A DNA stretch of 64,000 nucleotides, taken from positions 1,550,001 through 1,614,000 of the forward strand of contig NZ_JBHGAP010000001.1 in NCBI RefSeq assembly GCF_042610495.1, read 5' to 3'. Each line of letters begins with the position of its first letter. Positions within the stretch are counted from its first letter, which is position 1. Shown piece after piece: positions 8,342 through 17,179 of the stretch. The DNA comes from RU20A sp042610495. Lineage in GTDB: Bacteria; Pseudomonadota; Alphaproteobacteria; Rhizobiales; Rhizobiaceae. Both the position numbers and the translations under genes were made by a program. The notes beneath the pieces were generated by a model. That model ran no database searches and had not been told where the DNA came from. It was given only the letters and a program-made list of their open reading frames with translations.

Positions 8342-10768
8342 TCAGGAGCGCATGCGCGATCCGTTCGCGTCGAACAGCGGCTGCGCCTGCAGACGGGCCG
8401 CCAGCACCTCGCCGAGCAGTTCCACCGACCAGCCGTCCGCCTCGTCGGCGATCTCCTTCGGCACATAGCCCATGGCGACCGAAAGCCCGGAGGCGTGTGC
8501 ATAGCCGCCCGACGTGACCCAGCCGCGCACTTCGCCCTTGTGATAGATCGGCTCGTCGCCGATCACGTCGGCATCCCGGGCATCGATGATGAAGGTGCGC
8601 AGCCGCAGCGTGCCGCCCTCGGCCTTTTCGGCCGCCGCCGCCGCCTTGCCGATGAAGTCGGCGGGCTTGGAGAGTGCCACGAAACGGCCGAGCCCGGCTT
8701 CCAGCGGCCCGTAGAGCGGACGATATTCGCGCGACCAGCTGCCGAAGGACTTTTCCAGCCGCAGCGCATTGAGCGCCCTGAGGCCGAAAAGCCGGATGCC
8801 ATGCGGCGCTCCCGCTTCCAGGATCGCGTCGAACAGGTAGCGCTGGTATTCCGGCTTCATCCAGATCTCGTAGCCGAGATCGCCGGTATAGCTGACACGG
8901 CCGACGATGGTCGGCGCCATCCCGAGATCCATGCGGCGGATGTCCATGAAGGGGAAGGCCGCGTCGGAGAGATCGAGATGCGTCAGCGCCTGCAGTACGT
9001 CGCGCGCCTTCGGCCCGGCGACCGAAAGGCCGACAAGCGCGAGATTCAGCGCCTCGATCGTCACCGACCCGTCCTTCGGCAGATGGCTCTCGAACCAGCG
9101 CATATGGTAATCTTCCGCAATGCCGGAGCCGATGACGAGGAAATCCCCCTCGCCCAGCTTGGCGAGCGTGAAGTCGCCGATGAGCTTGCCGTCCTCCTTG
9201 AGCATCGGTGCCAGCGTCATGCGGCCCGTGGCGGGAATGCGGGCTGCGAGCATCCGGTCGAGCCAGGCTTCGGCACCCGGTCCCTTCACCGCATATTTGG
9301 CAAAGCCGGAGGTTTCCATCAGGCCGACGCCCTCGCGCACCGCCTTCGTCTCGGCGGCGACCGTGTCGAAATCGGTGGAGCGGCGCCAGGAGAAGTGATC
9401 CTGGACACCCTTGGGCGCAAACCACAGCGGCGCCTCGAGGCCGTAGGAGGCGCCGAAGACGGCGCCGGCATCCTTCAGCCGGTCGTAGATCGGCGTCGTC
9501 AGGAACGGGCGGGCCGCCGGCAATTCCTCGTTGGGGTAGCGGATCGAGAAGCGGCGGGAATAGTTCTCGCGCACCTTCTTGTTGGTGTAGCCGAGCGTTG
9601 CGAAACTGCCGTAGCGGGCAACGTCCATGGCGAAGACATCGAAGCCCGGATCGCCGTGGATCATCCAGTTGGCGAGCGCCAGCCCCACGCCGCCGCCCTG
9701 GCTGAAGCCGGCCATGACGGCGCAGGCCGACCAGAAGCCGGTCATGCCGCGCACGGGACCGACGAGCGGGTTTCCATCCGGCGAGAAGGTGAAGGGGCCG
9801 TTGATGATCTTGCGGATACCGGCATTGTTGAAGGCCGGGAAGTGGCGGAAGCCGACTTCGAGCTCGGGCGTGATGCGCTCGATATCCTCCGCCAGCAGCT
9901 CGTGGCCGAAATCCCAGGGCGTGTTGACGGGCGACCAGGGCCGGCAGGCCTTCTCATAGGTGCCCATCAGCATGCCGTTGCGTTCCTGGCGCAGATAGAT
10001 CTCGCCGTCGAAATCGACGCAGTGCATCAGCTCCTTGCCGCGCGTCTTGTTGAACTCGATGACCTCAGGCATGTCCTCGGTGATGAGATACATGTGCTCC
10101 ATGGCGAGCACCGGCAGTTCCAGCCCCACCATGCGGCCCACCTCGCGGGCCCACAGGCCGCCGCAGTTGACGACATGCTCGGCGATGATCTCGCCCTTGT
10201 TGGTGATGACGCGCCAGTGGCCGTCCTCGCGCTGCACGAGATCCTCGACCTTGGTGTGGAGATAGATCTCCGCGCCGTTCTTCTTGGCGGACTTGGCATA
10301 GGCATGGGTGGTGCCATAGGGATCGAGATGGCCCTCGACGGGATCGAACACGGCGCCGACAAACTGGTCGGGATCGATCAGCGGCATCAGGTCATGCGCT
10401 TCCTTCGGGGTCAGCAGATGCGCGTCGAGACCCATGTAGCGGCCCTTGGCGAGGATCGACTTCATCCAGTCGAACCGCTCCTTGGTCGCCGCCAGCATCA
10501 TGCCGGAGGTCATGTGCAGGCCGATATCCTGGCCGGAATACTCCTGGATCTCCTTGTAGAGTTCCACCGTGTATTTCTGCAGCTTGGCGACGTTGGGATC
10601 ACCGTTGATGGTGTGCATGCCGCCGGCCGCATGCCAGGTGGAGCCGGAGGTCAGCTCCGAGCGCTCCACGAGCACGACATCCGTCCACCCGAATTTTGTC
10701 AGGTGATAGAGCACGGAACAGCCGACGACGCCTCCACCGATGACGACGACCCTGGCATGGCTTTTCAT
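8342..10768 (-). CDS. Dimethylglycine/sarcosine dehydrogenase-like flavoprotein (DAO + GcvT)
   Basis: 808-residue folate-linked flavoprotein. An N-terminal DAO-type FAD domain (GGGVVGCSVLYHL, residues 11-23) carries the STWHAAGG motif with His46, which aligns with the covalent FAD histidine of mammalian dimethylglycine and sarcosine dehydrogenases. An FAO_M linker (about 380-430) leads to GcvT and GcvT-C domains from about 435, which bind tetrahydrofolate and accept the formaldehyde unit. Expected chemistry is oxidative N-demethylation of dimethylglycine or a related N-methyl compound. Its position after soxBDAG on the same strand fits sequential demethylation dimethylglycine, sarcosine, glycine. 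A 198-nt gap to soxG suggests a separate promoter. The exact substrate is not readable; this family is large in rhizobia. Confidence 0.88.
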   Translation of the reverse strand: MKSHARVVVIGGGVVGCSVLYHLTKFGWTDVVLVERSELTSGSTWHAAGGMHTINGDPNVAKLQKYTVELYKEIQEYSGQDIGLHMTSGMMLAATKERFDWMKSILAKGRYMGLDAHLLTPKEAHDLMPLIDPDQFVGAVFDPVEGHLDPYGTTHAYAKSAKKNGAEIYLHTKVEDLVQREDGHWRVITNKGEIIAEHVVNCGGLWAREVGRMVGLELPVLAMEHMYLITEDMPEVIEFNKTRGKELMHCVDFDGEIYLRQERNGMLMGTYEKACRPWSPVNTPWDFGHELLAEDIERITPELEVGFRHFPAFNNAGIRKIINGPFTFSPDGNPLVGPVRGMTGFWSACAVMAGFSQGGGVGLALANWMIHGDPGFDVFAMDVARYGSFATLGYTNKKVRENYSRRFSIRYPNEELPAARPFLTTPIYDRLKDAGAVFGASYGLEAPLWFAPKGVQDHFSWRRSTDFDTVAAETKAVREGVGLMETSGFAKYAVKGPGAEAWLDRMLAARIPATGRMTLAPMLKEDGKLIGDFTLAKLGEGDFLVIGSGIAEDYHMRWFESHLPKDGSVTIEALNLALVGLSVAGPKARDVLQALTHLDLSDAAFPFMDIRRMDLGMAPTIVGRVSYTGDLGYEIWMKPEYQRYLFDAILEAGAPHGIRLFGLRALNALRLEKSFGSWSREYRPLYGPLEAGLGRFVALSKPADFIGKAAAAAEKAEGGTLRLRTFIIDARDADVIGDEPIYHKGEVRGWVTSGGYAHASGLSVAMGYVPKEIADEADGWSVELLGEVLAARLQAQPLFDANGSRMRS

Positions 10769-10939
10769 GAAGATTTCTCCGGGATGGAATGGGCGCTCTG
10801 GCGCGGCACCACCCGGAAACAGCGACCGGCGGGCACCGCGATTTCCACCACGCTACCCAGAATCCGTGCGCCGCAAAAGCCATCCTGACGAAGACGATTG
10901 GCGCGATTGCGCCATTTTCTGGCCGATAAGCGTCTCGTT

Positions 10940-10958
10940 TGCGTCACATCATGACGCA
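10940..10958. promoter_or_regulatory. TGCGTCA-N5-TGACGCA palindrome, candidate operator
   Basis: A perfect 7-bp inverted repeat with a 5-nt spacer sits in the 198-nt gap between soxG and the dimethylglycine-dehydrogenase-like gene. Symmetry and spacing resemble dimeric helix-turn-helix operators. A second hairpin (TGGCGC-gatt-GCGCCA, 10899-10914) lies beside it. A link to methylglycine induction is inference. Confidence 0.45.
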
Positions 10959-10966
10959 TTCCGTCG

Positions 10967-11542
10967 TCAGTCGGAAAAGCCCACGGAAAGCCCGAATTCG
11001 CGCCCCATCAGAAGGAGGTCGTCGGTGAGCGCAACCGCATAGCTTCGCGTCACCGCGATCTCGAATCGGTCAGGCGCGACAGCGGCGAGATTGGCCGCGA
11101 CATGGCCGATCACGACATTTGCGGAGCGGCCGACGGGGAAGGCATCGGGCCTCAGATCCACGCCCGCCCCCTTGGCGAGAATGGCGCGCACGGCGGGGCC
11201 GGAAAGGTCGAGCAGCACACGGGCATCCGACTGGTCGATGACATCGGCCATGCCGGCCAGCGTCATGGAGAGCCGGCCGAGAAGCCCTTCCGGCACCTCG
11301 TCCCGCGACACCGCCAGCCACTCGCCGGGTGAAACGTATCGCAGGCCGGCGCCGAGTGCCGACAGCAGAACGGCCTTTGCCTCCGCCTCAAAGGCCGGCG
11401 CAACGAGCACGCTCGCCATGGCGGCGGAGCGGATGACGGCGAGGTGATCGGGCGCAGGAAGGCCAAGCCGGATGGCGCTGTGGGCATCGAGCGGATGGAC
11501 CTTGCGGAAGGTGGCGGAGGAAGAAGGCGTTGTCGTCGTCAT
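10967..11542 (-). CDS. soxG: Sarcosine oxidase gamma subunit
   Basis: Smallest-but-one subunit of heterotetrameric sarcosine oxidase, 191 residues, SoxG family. Recognisable features are SPGEWLAVS, the hydrophobic VLLDLSGPAVRAILAKG motif with DLRPDAFPVG, and a C-terminus ending LLMGREFGLSVG. I set the start at the ATG at 11542, 10 nt after the soxA stop, because the longer frame would read through the end of soxA. It lies last in the soxB-soxD-soxA-soxG order typical of this enzyme. Confidence 0.93.
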   Translation of the reverse strand: MTTTTPSSSATFRKVHPLDAHSAIRLGLPAPDHLAVIRSAAMASVLVAPAFEAEAKAVLLSALGAGLRYVSPGEWLAVSRDEVPEGLLGRLSMTLAGMADVIDQSDARVLLDLSGPAVRAILAKGAGVDLRPDAFPVGRSANVVIGHVAANLAAVAPDRFEIAVTRSYAVALTDDLLLMGREFGLSVGFSD

Positions 11543-11552
11543 GGCGCTTGCC

Positions 11553-14510
11553 TCACCCGTTGATTTTCTGGTTGTCGGGATCGACGAAGACGGGCCGTAC
11601 GACTTCGGCGACAACCTCTTCGCCATGCATGCGATCCCAGACCACGATGCGCTCGCCATAGCGCTCGCGACCGGATTTCAGGAAGGCAAGCGCGATGTGG
11701 CGACCGACGACGGGCGAATAGCAGGCCGAACTCACCCATCCCTGGTCGTTCAGCGTCGAGGGCTTGGCGCCTTCCCGCAAGAGATGCGCCCCGGCCCGCA
11801 TCGCCTTGTCCTTGTCGACGGGCAGCAGGCCGACCATCTGCATGCGGTCCGCCGCCGTCAGGCCGTAGCGGGAGGACAGCCGCTTGCCGATGAAGTCGGG
11901 CTTCTGCGTCGAGAGCATCTTGCCGAGGCCGAGATCGTCAGGCGTCGTGCGGCCGTCGATTTCCGCGTGGGTGACGAAGCCCTTCTCGATGCGCAGCACG
12001 TTCAGCGCCTCGAGCCCGTAGGCGGTGATGCCGTGAGTGCGGCCGGCCTGCATGAGAGCTTCGGCCACCGCCTCGCCATGGCTTGCCGGCACCGCCAGCT
12101 CATAGGCAAGCTCGCCGGAAAACGAGATGCGGAACAGCCGGGCCCGAAGACCGCCCTTCAGCGTCACGGCCCCGGCAGCAAGTGCGGGGAAGGCAGCGTC
12201 GGAGAGATCGGCCTCCACGAAGGGTGCGAGCACCGCGCGCGCCTTCGGCCCGGCAATCGACATCTGCGCCCACTGGTCGCTGACCGAGACGAAGCGCACG
12301 TCGAGATCGGGCCACAGCACCTGCGCGGCATATTCCATGTGCGAGAGCACGCCGGCGGCAAGCGCCGTGGTCGTCGTCACGAGGTAGTGCGTATCAGCGA
12401 GCCGGCTGACGGTGCCGTCGTCATAGACGATCCCGTCCTCGCGCAGCATCAGCCCATAGCGGGCGCGGCCGACCGGCAGCTTCAGCACGGCATTGGAATA
12501 GAGGCGGTTGAGGAATTCGGCAGCATCCGCGCCGAACACCTCGATCTTGCCGAGCGTGGAAACGTCGCAGATACCGACGCCATTACGCACCGCCAGCACC
12601 TCGCGGTTGACGGTGTCGTTCAGCCCCTTCTCGCCCGGACGCGGAAAATGCGAGGAACGATACCACGGCCCCGCCTCGACAAAGCGCGCGCCCTCGGCCT
12701 CCGCCCAGCCATGCAGCGGCGAGCGGCGGATGGGGCTTGCATGCATGTCGCGTGCCGTCCCCGCCAGTGCGCCGAAGGAGACGGGCGTATAGAAGGGCCG
12801 GAAGGTCGTGGTGCCGACCTCGGCCGGGCTGACACCCTGCATGCCGGCCAGAATGCCGATGGCGTTGATGTTGGAGAGCTTGCCCTGGTCGGTCGCCATG
12901 CCATTGGTGGTGTAGCGTTTGGCATGCTCGACGTGACCGAAGCCTTCCCGCAGCGCGAGCCCCAGATCGTCCGACGTCACGTCGTTCTGGAAATCGACAA
13001 AGGCCTTCGAGCGCGCGCCCGGAACGAACCACAGGGTCGCGGGCTCGGATGCCTCGCGCGCTTCCGCCTGTGGCAGGGGCGCAGGCGCAGCGCGACGGCC
13101 GAGATCGGCAACGGCGCCAAGCGCCTTCGAGACACCGTCTGCGAGCGCCGCCGACAGCGAGCCGTGGCCCGCGGCCGCACCGGCAACGGTGAGCTGCGGC
13201 CCGGTGTCGGGCGCCAGAAACGCCGCATGCGCCTCAGACCACACCGGCTTCAGGCCGCGCTGGCAGGCGAGATGGATGACCGGGCTGTATCCGCCCGACA
13301 TGGCGAGCGCATCACAGGCGATCGTCTCCCGGAAGCCGGATCGCTCGACGGTGATGCCATCGACCCTGAGACCGCCGCTGCTATCCACCACGGCACCGCC
13401 GGCAATGACGCGCACGCCTTTCGGCGCGGCATCCTGCGCGCCCGGACGCACGTCGATGATCGCAGGCACGGAGACGCCGACACGCACCAGATCCGCCGCC
13501 GTCTGGTAGCCCTGCGGCCCGGTGGTGAAGATGGCGACCGAGCGGCCGGGCGTCACCGCATAGCGGTTGACATAGGTGCTGATCGCACTCGCCGTCATGA
13601 TGCCGGGGCGGTCATTGCCGCCGAACACCAGCGGCCGTTCCTCTGCGCCGGAAGCAAGGATCGCGCGCGCCGCCGCGATGCGCCAGACGCGCTCCACCGG
13701 CCGCGTGGAGACGGGCTCGACCACATGCTTCTGCACCCGCTCCACCGCGCCGAAGACATTGTCGTCGTACCAGCCGAACACGGTGGTGCGTGTGAGGATG
13801 CGTACATTCGACAGCGATTTCAGCTCGTCCACGATATGTGTGGCAAAGACGGGCGCCGCCTGGTTGTCGATGACATCGGTCTCGCCCAGCAGCCCGCCGC
13901 CGGGGCGGAACCCTTCGTCGGCGAGGATGACGTCGAGCCCGGCGCGCGCGGCTGTCACCGCGGCCATCAGGCCGGCGGCACCGGCACCGATGACGAGCAG
14001 GTCGCAATGCGCCCAGCTCTTCTCGTAGCCGTCAGGGTCGCGTTCCAACACGGCCCGGCCGAGACCGGCGGCGCGGCGGATGATCGGCTCGTAGACCTTC
14101 TCCCAGAAGGCAGCCGGCCACATGAAGGTCTTGTAGTAGAACCCAGCCGAGATCATCGGCGAGAGAAACCCGTTGACCGCGCCGACATCGAAGGAAAGCG
14201 ACGGCCAGCGGTTCTGGCTCTTCGCCGTCAGCCCGTCATAGAGCTCGGCGACCGTGGCGCGCGTATTCGGCTCGCTGCGCGCACCGCTGCCGATCGTCAC
14301 CAGCGCGTTCGGCTCGGAGGCACCCGCCGTCACGATCCCGCGCGGGCGATGATACTTGAAGGACCGGCCAACCAGCGTGATCCCGTTCGCCAGCAGCGCC
14401 GAGGCCAGCGTGTCGCCGGCAAGGCCGCGCATCCGCCGCCCGTCGAAGGAGAAGTCGAGGCTGGCGCCGCGATCGACGAGCCCGCCATTGTCGAGACGAT
14501 GGGCGTTCAT
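11553..14510 (-). CDS. soxA: Sarcosine oxidase alpha subunit
   Basis: 985-residue alpha subunit. An N-terminal Fer2_4-like domain (about 15-100) precedes an NAD/FAD-binding Rossmann region with GAGAAG at 175-180, a SoxA-A3 segment, and C-terminal GcvT domains that bind tetrahydrofolate. Sarcosine is oxidised on the beta subunit and the methylene goes to folate here, giving glycine, H2O2 and 5,10-methylene-THF. Start at ATG 14510 gives an ATGA overlap with soxD; the longer open frame upstream is soxD in another frame. Confidence 0.95.
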   Translation of the reverse strand: MNAHRLDNGGLVDRGASLDFSFDGRRMRGLAGDTLASALLANGITLVGRSFKYHRPRGIVTAGASEPNALVTIGSGARSEPNTRATVAELYDGLTAKSQNRWPSLSFDVGAVNGFLSPMISAGFYYKTFMWPAAFWEKVYEPIIRRAAGLGRAVLERDPDGYEKSWAHCDLLVIGAGAAGLMAAVTAARAGLDVILADEGFRPGGGLLGETDVIDNQAAPVFATHIVDELKSLSNVRILTRTTVFGWYDDNVFGAVERVQKHVVEPVSTRPVERVWRIAAARAILASGAEERPLVFGGNDRPGIMTASAISTYVNRYAVTPGRSVAIFTTGPQGYQTAADLVRVGVSVPAIIDVRPGAQDAAPKGVRVIAGGAVVDSSGGLRVDGITVERSGFRETIACDALAMSGGYSPVIHLACQRGLKPVWSEAHAAFLAPDTGPQLTVAGAAAGHGSLSAALADGVSKALGAVADLGRRAAPAPLPQAEAREASEPATLWFVPGARSKAFVDFQNDVTSDDLGLALREGFGHVEHAKRYTTNGMATDQGKLSNINAIGILAGMQGVSPAEVGTTTFRPFYTPVSFGALAGTARDMHASPIRRSPLHGWAEAEGARFVEAGPWYRSSHFPRPGEKGLNDTVNREVLAVRNGVGICDVSTLGKIEVFGADAAEFLNRLYSNAVLKLPVGRARYGLMLREDGIVYDDGTVSRLADTHYLVTTTTALAAGVLSHMEYAAQVLWPDLDVRFVSVSDQWAQMSIAGPKARAVLAPFVEADLSDAAFPALAAGAVTLKGGLRARLFRISFSGELAYELAVPASHGEAVAEALMQAGRTHGITAYGLEALNVLRIEKGFVTHAEIDGRTTPDDLGLGKMLSTQKPDFIGKRLSSRYGLTAADRMQMVGLLPVDKDKAMRAGAHLLREGAKPSTLNDQGWVSSACYSPVVGRHIALAFLKSGRERYGERIVVWDRMHGEEVVAEVVRPVFVDPDNQKING

Positions 14511-14785
14511 GCCGTTCTCCCCCGCGCGAAGACCGCGCCATCCGTCACCGAATAGACCTCGTGGCTCACCGTATCGCGTTCCACGACGAGGAAACGTCGG
14601 CAGCCGCCCACATGCTGCCAGTGCTCGAAGGTGCGCCCGCGCGGGTTGGCACGCACGAAGACGTAGTCCGTCCACGCCTCGTCGGAAGCGGCGGGATCGG
14701 GCCGCAGCGGCGCGGCATCACCGCGCACGACGAATTCTTCCTTGGGACGGATGCCGCAATGCGGGCAGGCGATCAGACTTGCCAT
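14507..14785 (-). CDS. soxD: Sarcosine oxidase delta subunit
   Basis: 92-residue SoxD subunit. It shows the zinc-binding pattern of the family: CPHCG at residues 7-11, and HVGGCRRF near residue 60. Also typical are DYVFVRANPRG and EHWQH. It sits between soxB (12 nt away) and soxA (4-nt overlap). Confidence 0.95.
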   Translation of the reverse strand: MASLIACPHCGIRPKEEFVVRGDAAPLRPDPAASDEAWTDYVFVRANPRGRTFEHWQHVGGCRRFLVVERDTVSHEVYSVTDGAVFARGRTA

Positions 14786-14797
14786 GACGCGTTCTTC

Positions 14798-16048
14798 TCA
14801 ATGCAGGTTCGGTTGCGGCCCGGCGCCGTGTTCGTCGATCTCGTAGCCGCGCTCGAAGCGGTCGAGACGCAGCGCACGCGCCACCGGATGCGGATCGTTC
14901 TTTGCGATCAGATGCGCGAAGCAGAAACCGGAGGCCGGCGTCGCCTTGAAGCCGCCATAGCACCAGCCGCAGTTGAGGTAGAGATTATCGATCGGCGTGC
15001 GGTCGATGATCGGCGAGCCGTCCATGCTCATGTCCATGACGCCGCCCCAGGCGCGCAGCACCCGAACCCGCGACAGGCCGGGGATCATCGTCACCCCCTC
15101 CTCCATCACATGCTCGGCAGTCGCCAGATTGCCGCGCTGCGCATAGGAGGTGAAGCCGTCGATCTCCGCACCGAAGACGAGGCCACCCTTGTCGGACTGC
15201 GAAATATAGAAGTGTCCGCCGCCATAGGTGATGACATGGTCAATGGCCGGCTTGATGCCCTCGGTCACGAAGGCCTGCAGCACATGGCTTTCGATCGGCA
15301 GCTTCAGCCCGGCCATGGCGCCGACCACGGTCGTGTTGCCTGCCGCCGCCAGCGCCAGCTTGCCGCAGCCGATGAAACCCTTCGAGGTCTCCACGCCGGT
15401 GACGACGCCGTCCTCGCGGCGAATGCCCGTCACCTCGCAATGCTGGATGATGTCGACGCCATTGCGGTCGGCGCCGCGCGCATAGCCCCAGGCCACCGCA
15501 TCATGACGCGCCGTGCCGGCCCGCTTCTGCAGCAGGCCGCCGAGGATCGGATAGCGCGCATGGTCGAAATTGAGGTAAGGCAGCATGGATTTCAGCTGCG
15601 CCCGCGTCAGGTTCTCCGCCGGCACGCCCTCCATCCACATGGCATTGCCGCGCCTGAGATATTCGTCGCGCTGGCCGTCGGAATGGTAGAGATTGATGAT
15701 GCCGCGCTGCGAGAGCATGACATTGTAGTTCAGGTCCTGCTCCAGCCCTTCCCAGAGCTTCATGGAAAACTCGTAGAAGGGCTCGTTGCCGGGCATCATG
15801 TAGTTGGAACGCACGATGGTCGTGTTGCGCCCGACATTGCCGGAGCCGAGATAGCCCTTTTCGAGCACCGCGACATTGCGCACACCAAACTCCTTGGCGA
15901 GGTAATAGGCCGTCGATAGACCATGCCCGCCGCCACCGACGATGATGACATCGTAATGCGGCTTCGGCTCCGGCTGGCGCCAGGCCGGCGTCCAGCCGAG
16001 ATTTCCCTTGAGAGCGTTGCGAAGGATGGAAAGAGCCGAATAGCGCAT
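14798..16048 (-). CDS. soxB: Sarcosine oxidase beta subunit
   Basis: 416-residue catalytic flavoprotein, the usual SoxB size. Dinucleotide-binding motif VIIVGGGGHGLSTAYYLA (34-51). His182 in GTARHDAVAWG corresponds to the histidine carrying covalent FMN in characterised SoxB proteins. The conserved C-terminal CGWCYGGFKATPASG is present. ATG 16048 (M-R-Y-S) is the family start. First gene of the sox operon; the 221-nt region upstream is shared with cysQ, which diverges. Confidence 0.95.
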   Translation of the reverse strand: MRYSALSILRNALKGNLGWTPAWRQPEPKPHYDVIIVGGGGHGLSTAYYLAKEFGVRNVAVLEKGYLGSGNVGRNTTIVRSNYMMPGNEPFYEFSMKLWEGLEQDLNYNVMLSQRGIINLYHSDGQRDEYLRRGNAMWMEGVPAENLTRAQLKSMLPYLNFDHARYPILGGLLQKRAGTARHDAVAWGYARGADRNGVDIIQHCEVTGIRREDGVVTGVETSKGFIGCGKLALAAAGNTTVVGAMAGLKLPIESHVLQAFVTEGIKPAIDHVITYGGGHFYISQSDKGGLVFGAEIDGFTSYAQRGNLATAEHVMEEGVTMIPGLSRVRVLRAWGGVMDMSMDGSPIIDRTPIDNLYLNCGWCYGGFKATPASGFCFAHLIAKNDPHPVARALRLDRFERGYEIDEHGAGPQPNLH

Positions 16049-16170
16049 GCAGCAACCCGTATGTTTCGCGCCTACACTGGCATAGGCCGAAGACGCTTCA
16101 AAGCATCGCAATCGCCGCACCGCGCTTTTGCCGGCGAGGTGTGGCAAGGCTGGCACGTCGCCGCCGGCCG

Positions 16171-16230
16171 AGGCCGAAATGCCGTCTTCGGCCTTGCTTG
16201 TAGCGAAAGATCGGGGAAGATGCTTCCCCG
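16171..16230. other. Two perfect hairpins in the soxB-cysQ divergent region
   Basis: AGGCCGAA (16171-16178) pairs with TTCGGCCT (16187-16194), and CGGGGAAG (16212-16219) pairs with CTTCCCCG (16223-16230). They lie in the soxB leader or the cysQ promoter region. They match no riboswitch class I recognise. Possible roles are leader structure, terminator or operator. Confidence 0.4.
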
Positions 16231-16269
16231 GATGCGTCGTCAGACGCCGAAAGGCAGACAGGACCAGCA

Positions 16270-17046
16270 ATGCTCGACATTCTCCGGCAGACCGCCATCG
16301 AAGCCGGCCAGGCGATTCTCGCCATTTACCGCCGCGGCGCGTCTGTCGAGTGGAAGCCGGATTGCTCACCGGTCACCGATGCCGATTGCGAGGCCGAGCG
16401 CATCATCCTCGCGGCACTGCTGAAGGCTTTCCCGGACATTCCCGTGGTCGCCGAGGAATCGGTGGCGGCCGGCTGCGTACCGGATATTTCCGGCGGCACC
16501 TTCTTCCTCGTGGATCCCCTGGACGGCACGCGCGAATTCATCGCCCGCCACGACGATTTCACCGTCAATATCGCCCTCATCGAAGCGGGAAAGCCGGTTC
16601 TCGGCGTCATCTACGCCCCGGCGCTGGGCCTGCTCTATACCGGCGCCGGCGGCCGGGCCGAGAAGGTGGTGATCGGCGAGGATGCGGTGGAACAGCCGTC
16701 CGTCGTCATCGGCTGCCGCAACCGGGGCGACCGGATCGTGGCGGTCGCCAGCCGCTCCCACAACAGCGAGGAAACCCTGGCCTACCTGCACGAACACGGG
16801 CTTCAGGATTTCCAGGCGGTCGGCTCTTCGCTGAAATTCTGCCTGCTGGCGGAAGGCCTTGCCGATATCTATCCACGCTTCGGCCGCACCATGGAGTGGG
16901 ATACGGCGGCCGGTGATGCCATCCTGCGGGCCGCAGGCGGTGAAACGCTGACCATGGATGGCGCACCGCTGGCCTATGGCAAGCGCGATATGGGCGGCAA
17001 GGAGGATTTCGCCAACCCCTTCTTCGTCTCGCGCGGTCGCCCGTAA
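16270..17046 (+). CDS. cysQ: 3'(2'),5'-bisphosphate nucleotidase CysQ
   Basis: Inositol-monophosphatase-superfamily enzyme, 258 residues, that dephosphorylates 3'-phosphoadenosine 5'-phosphate and so supports sulfate assimilation and recycling. Metal-binding residues sit in AEES (61-64), DPLDGTREF (82-90) and the C-terminal WDTAAGDAIL. DPLDGTREF is the CysQ version of the family motif. It diverges from the sox operon and stands alone; the next gene is unrelated. Confidence 0.92.
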   Translation: MLDILRQTAIEAGQAILAIYRRGASVEWKPDCSPVTDADCEAERIILAALLKAFPDIPVVAEESVAAGCVPDISGGTFFLVDPLDGTREFIARHDDFTVNIALIEAGKPVLGVIYAPALGLLYTGAGGRAEKVVIGEDAVEQPSVVIGCRNRGDRIVAVASRSHNSEETLAYLHEHGLQDFQAVGSSLKFCLLAEGLADIYPRFGRTMEWDTAAGDAILRAAGGETLTMDGAPLAYGKRDMGGKEDFANPFFVSRGRP

Positions 17047-17179
17047 CCGTCAGACAACGGGGAAGAAAGCAGCGAAAAACCGTTTCGGGACAAATCGCCC
17101 CCTGCTCCGCCATCCCCCTCGCTCACCCCGCTCCTAGGCTCGTTGCATCGATTGCAGCCTGCCGAAGGACGAGACACCG

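Noticed and set aside
8495..10888. 797-codon open frame antisense to the dimethylglycine-dehydrogenase-like gene
   Set aside because: Product is His/Arg/Ala-rich with no fold; such long antisense frames are expected in GC-rich coding DNA.
11472..14555. 1027-codon open frame antisense to soxA
   Set aside because: Mirror of the soxA codon pattern; no domain, no ribosome site.
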